Origin: Pseudopedobacter saltans
GTDB lineage: Bacteria > Bacteroidota > Bacteroidia > Chitinophagales > Chitinophagaceae
NCBI GenBank assembly: GCA_003241175.1
Contig: QFOI01000217.1
Span: forward strand, 1 to 6,245
Direction of reading: 5' to 3'
DNA length: 6,245 bases
Part shown: positions 1 through 4,299 of the stretch, piece after piece
Layout: each line of letters starts with the position of its first letter
Numbering within the stretch: the stretch's first letter is position 1
Notes under the pieces: generated by a model
The model's input: only the letters and a program-made list of their open reading frames with translations
Database searches by the model: none
Told to the model about the DNA's origin: nothing
Translations under genes and position numbers: made by a program

Positions 1-1
1 A

Positions 2-1051
2 ATGTCTAATTATTTATTTCCTGCCAAGTCCGTTGCGGGCGAACTATTAAAATATTCTCAGATTGGAGATCGTCAAACTAAGTTGTTTACGACGGCTGGC
101 GATGTCATGGATATTGATGCGCTGGCACAAAAAGGACTAGACTATAAGAAAAATAAATTCGTTGATGAGTCTTTGGGTCATCATATAAGAGTCGGATTAT
201 TGTTTTTGAATCCTAGTATGCGTACACGTATGAGCACACAAGTTGCGGCGCGTAATCTGGGAATGGATGTTATAGTCTTCAATATCGATAAGGAAGGTTG
301 GCAACTAGAGTTTGAGGATGGGGTGGTTATGAATGGTAGCAAAGCCGAACATATTAAAGAAGCTGCTCCTGTATTGGGAAGCTATTTTGATATATTGGGA
401 ATCCGAACTTTTCCCTCTTTGCAAAACCGTGAAGAAGACTATAGTGAACTATATATTAGTGAATTTATCAAACATTGTGGAGTGCCAGTTGTAAGCCTTG
501 AAAGTGCAACTAGACATCCATTACAAAGTTTGACTGATGTTATAACTATAAAGGAGACTTTAGAAAAGAATACTCTAGCTGGTGATAAAAAACTCAAAAT
601 TGTCCATACTTGGGCGCCACATATCAAACCTTGTCCGCAGGCTGTTTCTAATAGTTTTTGTGAATGGATGGTGGCTTGGGGAAAAGCAGATTTCATAGTG
701 GCTAACCCAATAGGAATGGATTTGTCTTCTGAGTTTACAAAAGGTGCAACCGTGACACATAATCAAGAAGAAGCGTTGGAAGGTGCGGATTTCGTTTATG
801 TGAAAAACTGGAGTTCTTACGATTGGGATGGTAGCTATGGGAAAACCTATGAAAGCCCTGATGCTAAAAGTTGGTTGTTGACGCTAGATAAATTAAAAGC
901 GACAAACAAGGCCAAAGTGATGCATTGCCTACCTGTTCGTAGAGGTGTAGAATTAACAGATGAGGTTTTGGATAGTGATCACAGTATCATTACAAGAGAA
1001 GCAGGAAACCGTGTGTGGGCGGCGCAAGCAGTATTGAGCGAACTATTATAG
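2..1051 (+). CDS. argF': N-acetylornithine / N-succinylornithine carbamoyltransferase
   Basis: Cytoplasmic transcarbamylase that transfers the carbamoyl group of carbamoyl phosphate to an N-acylated ornithine, giving N-acylcitrulline in the arginine pathway variant used by Bacteroidota and Xanthomonas. Visible motifs are the carbamoyl-phosphate loop SMRTR (residues 72-76), RHPLQS (171-176), the WAPH segment (204-207) and HCLPVRR (308-314). The overall match, as I recall it, is closer to the Bacteroides fragilis succinylornithine enzyme than to ordinary OTCase. The residue matching its Pro90, which sets succinyl versus acetyl preference (Glu in the Xanthomonas acetyl enzyme), is Ala115 here, so the acyl group cannot be assigned. 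Similarity to the B. fragilis enzyme begins near residue 27 (KLFT), leaving about 26 extra N-terminal residues. The ATG at position 2 sits at the window edge, so the true start and any upstream partners are unseen. The stop codon directly abuts the next gene. Confidence 0.93.
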   Translation: MSNYLFPAKSVAGELLKYSQIGDRQTKLFTTAGDVMDIDALAQKGLDYKKNKFVDESLGHHIRVGLLFLNPSMRTRMSTQVAARNLGMDVIVFNIDKEGWQLEFEDGVVMNGSKAEHIKEAAPVLGSYFDILGIRTFPSLQNREEDYSELYISEFIKHCGVPVVSLESATRHPLQSLTDVITIKETLEKNTLAGDKKLKIVHTWAPHIKPCPQAVSNSFCEWMVAWGKADFIVANPIGMDLSSEFTKGATVTHNQEEALEGADFVYVKNWSSYDWDGSYGKTYESPDAKSWLLTLDKLKATNKAKVMHCLPVRRGVELTDEVLDSDHSIITREAGNRVWAAQAVLSELL

Positions 1052-1429
1052 ATGTTTGTTTTTAAATTGAAATATTTATTATGGGCAGTAGCTATCTTCT
1101 TAATCGAAGTCGTTATTGCTCTTTTTGTTCATGACAAAATCATACGACCCTATATTGGTGACGTCTTGGTGGTCATATTGATCTATTGTTTTGTTCGTGC
1201 GTTCATCAATATCCGAGTGAGCCCTGCTGCTATTGGTGTATTGATATTTTCCTTTTTTGTGGAAGGTTTGCAATATGTTCATATTATAGAAAAGTTGGGT
1301 CTAGAAAACAACAAGGTTGCAAGAGTTGTTATTGGGACTTCTTTTTCTGTAGAGGATTTATTGGCTTATTTGGTTGGCATTATATTGGTAGTAATTACAG
1401 AAAATATTTTTCGCAAAAAGGATACCTGA
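1052..1429 (+). CDS. DUF2809-type small integral membrane protein
   Basis: A 125-residue hydrophobic protein with about four predicted membrane helices (roughly residues 7-26, 36-55, 57-76 and 100-118) and a basic C-terminal tail (RKKDT). The pattern RPYIGD (32-37) after helix 1, the E-x-x-Q pair in FVEGLQ (69-74) and SVEDLLAYLVG (99-109) in the last helix fits the uncharacterised DUF2809 family. The length is normal for that family, whose function is unknown. The ATG follows the carbamoyltransferase stop with no gap (TAGATG), which suggests translational coupling and a shared transcript. This need not mean a shared role, since no arginine-related function is known to me for the family. The conserved charged and polar residues within otherwise hydrophobic helices could form a binding or transport site, but that is inference. 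Confidence 0.8.
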   Translation: MFVFKLKYLLWAVAIFLIEVVIALFVHDKIIRPYIGDVLVVILIYCFVRAFINIRVSPAAIGVLIFSFFVEGLQYVHIIEKLGLENNKVARVVIGTSFSVEDLLAYLVGIILVVITENIFRKKDT

Positions 1430-1455
1430 ACTATTTTTTCTTTTAAATCAAGTTT

Positions 1456-2367
1456 ATGAAAATCACTAAAATATTGCTTGTCTCTTTAAGCTTATTGGGT
1501 TTGCTTACTACTAGCAAAGTAAAAGCATTTAAAAATGATGATAGTGCAAAAACCAAAACCTATAAAATTTCATTAGATATTGAAAGTCTCACCCCAATTG
1601 TATTACCCAAACCAACTTTTGATAGTTTAATTGGTAGTTCAAAGAAAAAAACTGAAAAGATCAGCTTTCAACTAGAAGAAGCCGTTAAAAGAGATACTTT
1701 AACCGTAACAGAATGGCTGGATGCGCATGATCTTCCATATGTCGAATTTGATATACCAAGAGAAGGAGTCAAGGTGGATAATTTCCCTAAAGAAATTCCT
1801 TTGACATATAAAGATTATAGGTTAACCAAAGGATTGGCATATAAAGGATGTAATATTTTCTTTTATGGAAAAAATTTCGCCCAAAGTCGCTTTCTACTGA
1901 TTACGGATGAAGAAAATAAGAAAGTTTTGCATTTTTTTGATTTTCAAAACTATGTAAATGCACCTGAGGTAAAGTCTGGTGATGAAGATTTTGTATATGA
2001 GCAATTAGTTTGGGCGATGGTAGATTATCGTGGTGTGTTATATGTTTCCAATGCGCACTCCACTTATGCCAGTAGTACGTTTGGCAAAAATGGCTACATA
2101 ACGGCTATCGATCTTAAGTCTAATAAAGTTCTGTGGAGATCTCAACCATTAGTTTCCAATTGTGGTTTTACTATAATTGGCGATCATATAGTATGTGGTT
2201 ACGGTTTTACGAAAGAAAAAGACTATTTGTATTATCTAAATATCAATACAGGTGCTGTCAAAGGAAAAATTCCATTAAGCTCTGCTCCAGGGTATATTGA
2301 GTATAATTTCAATACCTTATATGTCGATACTTACAAAGACTATTACTATTTCAAAGTAGGATACTAG
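1456..2367 (+). CDS. secreted protein with PQQ/WD-like beta-strand repeats, function unknown
   Basis: I do not recognise a named family. The 303-residue product begins with a Sec signal peptide (MKITKILLV, then a Leu-rich core to about residue 18) and a likely signal peptidase I site after KVKA (21-24). There is no lipobox cysteine, so a periplasmic or secreted protein is expected. The C-terminal half has strand patterns typical of quinoprotein or YncE-like propeller blades: GYITAIDLKSNKVLWRS (213-229), YLYYLNINTGAVKGKIPL (257-274), and a weaker copy at 146-163. About three blades is too few for a closed propeller, so it may be an incomplete or divergent fold. The N-terminal region (25-125) is Lys/Thr-rich and contains three D-S/T-hydrophobic sequons (29-31, 56-58, 80-82) of the Bacteroidota O-glycosylation type. 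It lies 26 bp after the DUF2809 gene and may share its transcript; a strong hairpin follows the stop. Confidence 0.75.
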   Translation: MKITKILLVSLSLLGLLTTSKVKAFKNDDSAKTKTYKISLDIESLTPIVLPKPTFDSLIGSSKKKTEKISFQLEEAVKRDTLTVTEWLDAHDLPYVEFDIPREGVKVDNFPKEIPLTYKDYRLTKGLAYKGCNIFFYGKNFAQSRFLLITDEENKKVLHFFDFQNYVNAPEVKSGDEDFVYEQLVWAMVDYRGVLYVSNAHSTYASSTFGKNGYITAIDLKSNKVLWRSQPLVSNCGFTIIGDHIVCGYGFTKEKDYLYYLNINTGAVKGKIPLSSAPGYIEYNFNTLYVDTYKDYYYFKVGY

Positions 2368-2368
2368 C

Positions 2369-2401
2369 ATTAAAAGGTCGTACAATGTACGACCTTTTAA
2401 T
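2369..2401. terminator. bidirectional terminator between convergent genes
   Basis: A perfect inverted repeat with arms ATTAAAAGGTCGTACA (2369-2384) and its complement (2386-2401) around a single central base; a realistic hairpin would have a 15-bp stem and a 3-nt loop. The GC-rich core GGTCGTAC is flanked by A and T tracts, so RNA from either strand has a hairpin ending in a U-run. It occupies 33 of the 34 bp between the two convergent stop codons, as expected for a terminator shared by the secreted-protein gene and tonB. Confidence 0.9.
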
Positions 2402-3304
2402 TTATTCTTCGGTTGTTACCTGAAAAGTAATCTGTTGCCTTTGACGGTATTTTACTTTTTTTCCATTTTGCAACGCCGGCGTCCATTTGCCACTGTTTTT
2501 GATTGCCCTCACTGCTTCTGTCGCAGTTCCATATCCTGGATCATTTTCGGCTACTACATTTGAAACTGTACCATCCACATCTACTACAAATGAAACCAAT
2601 ACTGTATAGTTTCTACCAGCGGGAGCCCCATTTTCGGCTGGGACATCCGAACGTAAACTACGATGAAGATAATTAATCCAACCTTGTTTTCCAGAAGAGT
2701 ATTGTGCCTCTTTATCTACGCCCCTTTCTACAATATCACCTCCAGCTTTTTCACCTGTTCCAGTTCCTCCGTTATGATCAGAAGGATCCTGACTTCCTAA
2801 AGAATTGCCACCTATTCCTTCTACTTTTATAGTTGGTCCAGTCACATTTATATCCTTTCCTATCTGTTCAAATCTTCCGGTTTTGACGTTTGCTAGCTCT
2901 TCTGCTTTCTTAACATTTTTTGTAGGATCAAATATTTCATCTGGAACTATAATTGGCTCCACGTTTCTTTTGACAGTCAGTTTTACAGGATCTTTGCTAA
3001 CTTGTTTGAAAGGGGTTTTGTTGTGTGGTTTTTCTTTTGGTTTGTCTTTTTTGACATCAATAGGTTTGGTGCTGACTGTTGTTAAAGTAAATACGGTGTT
3101 TGTTTCACTAGGTTTTATGGTTTTATTTTTTCCATGTACAAGATTTATAACGATGAAGCAGGCAAGACTTCCCATAACAATGCCAAGGGATGTTACTACA
3201 CGTTTATTGTAGCTTTTTCTTAGTTCGTAAGCGCCATAGTCTTTATTTCTTCCGTCAAAAACTAAATCTAATAGGTTGGCTTGTAGAATCTTATTGGTTT
3301 CCAT
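2402..3304 (-). CDS. TonB family energy transducer protein
   Basis: Inner-membrane protein that reaches across the periplasm and passes proton-motive-force energy from ExbB/ExbD to TonB-dependent outer-membrane receptors. Residues 11-34 carry the cytoplasmic N-terminal signature of Bacteroidota TonBs (LLDLVFDGRNKDYGAYELRK). One membrane helix follows at about 36-57. A Lys/Pro-rich stretch (80-107) and a Gly-rich stretch (163-190) form the periplasmic spacer. The TonB C-terminal domain covers about 207-297, with VSFVVDVDGTVSNV (237-250) and the typical W-x-P-A-x-x-N-G-K-K-V motif (274-284). The 300-residue length is normal and the protein looks intact. No exbB or exbD lies beside it, since the neighbours point away or converge, so it may borrow an ExbBD from elsewhere. 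Bacteroidota usually carry several TonB paralogues, so its receptor partner cannot be deduced. Confidence 0.93.
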   Translation of the reverse strand: METNKILQANLLDLVFDGRNKDYGAYELRKSYNKRVVTSLGIVMGSLACFIVINLVHGKNKTIKPSETNTVFTLTTVSTKPIDVKKDKPKEKPHNKTPFKQVSKDPVKLTVKRNVEPIIVPDEIFDPTKNVKKAEELANVKTGRFEQIGKDINVTGPTIKVEGIGGNSLGSQDPSDHNGGTGTGEKAGGDIVERGVDKEAQYSSGKQGWINYLHRSLRSDVPAENGAPAGRNYTVLVSFVVDVDGTVSNVVAENDPGYGTATEAVRAIKNSGKWTPALQNGKKVKYRQRQQITFQVTTEE

Positions 3305-3339
3305 ATTTCGGATTTTTAATGGTTAATAAAAAACTTAAG

Positions 3340-3351
3340 CCATTGCAATGG
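3340..3351. promoter_or_regulatory. 12-bp perfect palindrome upstream of tonB, possible operator
   Basis: CCATTGCAATGG is perfectly self-complementary and lies 36-47 bp upstream of the tonB start codon. On the minus strand it overlaps the position where RNA polymerase would be expected to bind. It is flanked by a partial direct repeat: AATGGTTAAT at 3318-3327 and AATGGTTGTTAAT at 3347-3359. A dimeric repressor such as a metal or nutrient sensor would suit a tonB gene, but the sequence does not match an operator that I know, and the role is inference. Confidence 0.3.
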
Positions 3352-3413
3352 TTGTTAATTAGATGCTAGAAATTTTATTTTTACATAAGTAATGGAAAAT
3401 ATTTTTTGACCGA

Positions 3414-3467
3414 CTGACATTTTGGGACTAGATTTTCTTTATTTCTGACATTTATTCAGCTTTTGTC
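3414..3467 (+). promoter_or_regulatory. repeated CTGACATTT motifs, candidate activator sites
   Basis: CTGACATTT occurs at 3414-3422 and again at 3445-3453, 31 bp apart, which is about three helical turns. The second copy lies in two overlapping imperfect inverted repeats: CTGA-N7-TCAG (3445-3459) and GACA-N13-TGTC (3447-3467). Their distance from the predicted start site of the peptidase gene, about 60 to 115 bp upstream, would suit an enhancer-binding activator. Function is inferred. Confidence 0.3.
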
Positions 3468-3502
3468 GAAAAAAATGTTAAGCAATATTTGAAAAAGTTG
3501 AC

Positions 3503-3521
3503 TGGCAAAAATTTTGTTGCC
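3503..3521 (+). promoter_or_regulatory. sigma-54-like -24/-12 element, also a near-palindrome
   Basis: TGGCA at 3503-3507 and TTG at 3514-3516 have the exact spacing of the sigma-54 consensus TGGCAC-N5-TTGCA. The -12 GC pair is GT here, which is a real departure because that GC is usually conserved. If used, transcription would start near 3529, leaving a leader of about 17 nt before the ATG at 3546. The overlapping segment 3504-3521 (GGCAA...TTGCC) is an 18-bp inverted repeat with one mismatched pair, so it could instead be an operator. Confidence 0.3.
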
Positions 3522-3545
3522 TAAGCTATTATTAAAAATGAAATT

Positions 3546-4241
3546 ATGGTTGGATATTATATTATAGCTGGTATCATGTTTTTGGTTGGAATGTATGTAA
3601 GCAATCAACTAAAAAGCAAGTTTGAGCAATATAGTCGAGTTGGGCTAAGAAACGGGCTTTCTGGTGCTGAAATAGCGGCGAAAATGTTGAATGAGAATGG
3701 TATTAACGATGTTACAATACAATCGGTAGATGGACAATTGACGGATCATTATAATCCTTTGAATAAAACAGTCAATCTGAGTAACGATGTCTATTATAAT
3801 AGAAGTGTTGCCGCTGCTGCGGTGGCTGCACATGAATGTGGTCATGCCGTACAACACGCACGAGGATATAGTATGCTTAAGTTTAGAAGTGCTATAGTTC
3901 CTTTAGTTAATGTCAGTAGTAAGCTATCCCAATGGATTATATTGATAGGTCTTGGTTTCATGTTTGGTAGATCTAATCCTACTATATTATTAGTCGGTAT
4001 TTTATTGTTCGCGATAACAACATTATTCACCTTGGTGACATTACCGGTTGAATATGATGCAAGTAATCGAGCATTGAAGTGGATGGAAGCCAATAACATA
4101 ACTACACCACAAGAACATGATATGGCTGCCGACGCTTTGAAATGGGCTGCACGTACTTACTTAGTAGCTGCCATTAGTTCTGTGGCTACACTGTTGTACT
4201 ATATTCTTATGTTTACCTCTTCTAGAAGGCGGGATGATTAA
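3546..4241 (+). CDS. membrane zinc metallopeptidase, YugP / Zn_peptidase_2 family
   Basis: A 231-residue integral membrane protein of the neutral zinc metallopeptidase family typified by Bacillus YugP. The zinc-binding HExxH motif is HECGH (96-100) in the characteristic context VAAHECGHAVQHARGY. The Glu in LPVEYDAS (166-173) is the likely third zinc ligand. Membrane helices are expected at about 4-20, 117-140, 147-167 and 203-224, which places the catalytic segment between helices 1 and 2. Length and motif order are normal, so it appears intact and active. The family is thought to take part in membrane protein turnover, but substrates are not established. The ATG at 3546 gives a short N-terminus leading straight into helix 1, as usual for the family. 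It is a single-gene unit, with a divergent tonB upstream and a convergent lipoprotein gene downstream. The sigma-54-like element upstream suggests conditional expression, but this is unproven. Confidence 0.92.
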   Translation: MVGYYIIAGIMFLVGMYVSNQLKSKFEQYSRVGLRNGLSGAEIAAKMLNENGINDVTIQSVDGQLTDHYNPLNKTVNLSNDVYYNRSVAAAAVAAHECGHAVQHARGYSMLKFRSAIVPLVNVSSKLSQWIILIGLGFMFGRSNPTILLVGILLFAITTLFTLVTLPVEYDASNRALKWMEANNITTPQEHDMAADALKWAARTYLVAAISSVATLLYYILMFTSSRRRDD

Positions 4242-4280
4242 TATAATAAAGGCAGATCAAATAACCAGCCTTTGTTATAT
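4241..4280. terminator. weak bidirectional hairpin between convergent genes
   Basis: ATATAATAAAGGC (4241-4253) pairs with GCCTTTGTTATAT (4268-4280) across a 14-nt loop, a 13-bp stem with one T-G wobble. It starts at the last base of the peptidase stop codon and lies in the 58-bp gap before the convergent lipoprotein gene ends. Only three G-C pairs close the loop, so termination may be leaky. A and T tracts flank the core in both directions. Confidence 0.6.
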
Positions 4281-4299
4281 ACTATAAATAATTGTTTAT

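Larger units (their letters stand above)
3305..3545. other. divergent intergenic regulatory region
   Basis: These 241 bp separate the starts of tonB (minus) and the metallopeptidase gene (plus) and must hold both promoters. No open reading frame of note is present. The tonB side holds a 12-bp palindrome. On the minus strand there is also TAAGTTTT, which resembles the Bacteroidota -7 element TAnnTTTG, but I see no matching -33 TTTG at the right distance. The peptidase side holds repeated CTGACATTT motifs and a sigma-54-like element, listed separately. Confidence 0.6.

Noticed and set aside
1186..1446. Cys/Tyr-rich 86-residue frame overlapping the DUF2809 gene
   Set aside because: It is a +1-frame shadow of a recognisable membrane protein; the cysteines come from the shifted reading of TGT/TGC-containing codons.
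2805..3212. 135-residue open frame on the plus strand opposite tonB, hydrophobic in part
   Set aside because: It lies wholly antisense to a well-supported TonB gene and resembles no family; its hydrophobicity is a by-product of the Lys/Pro/Thr-rich TonB codons read backwards.
3538..3567. Short upstream frame beginning ATGAAATTATGG overlapping the peptidase start, possible leader peptide
   Set aside because: It has only nine codons, overlaps the real start out of frame, and shows no regulatory codon pattern or attenuator structure.
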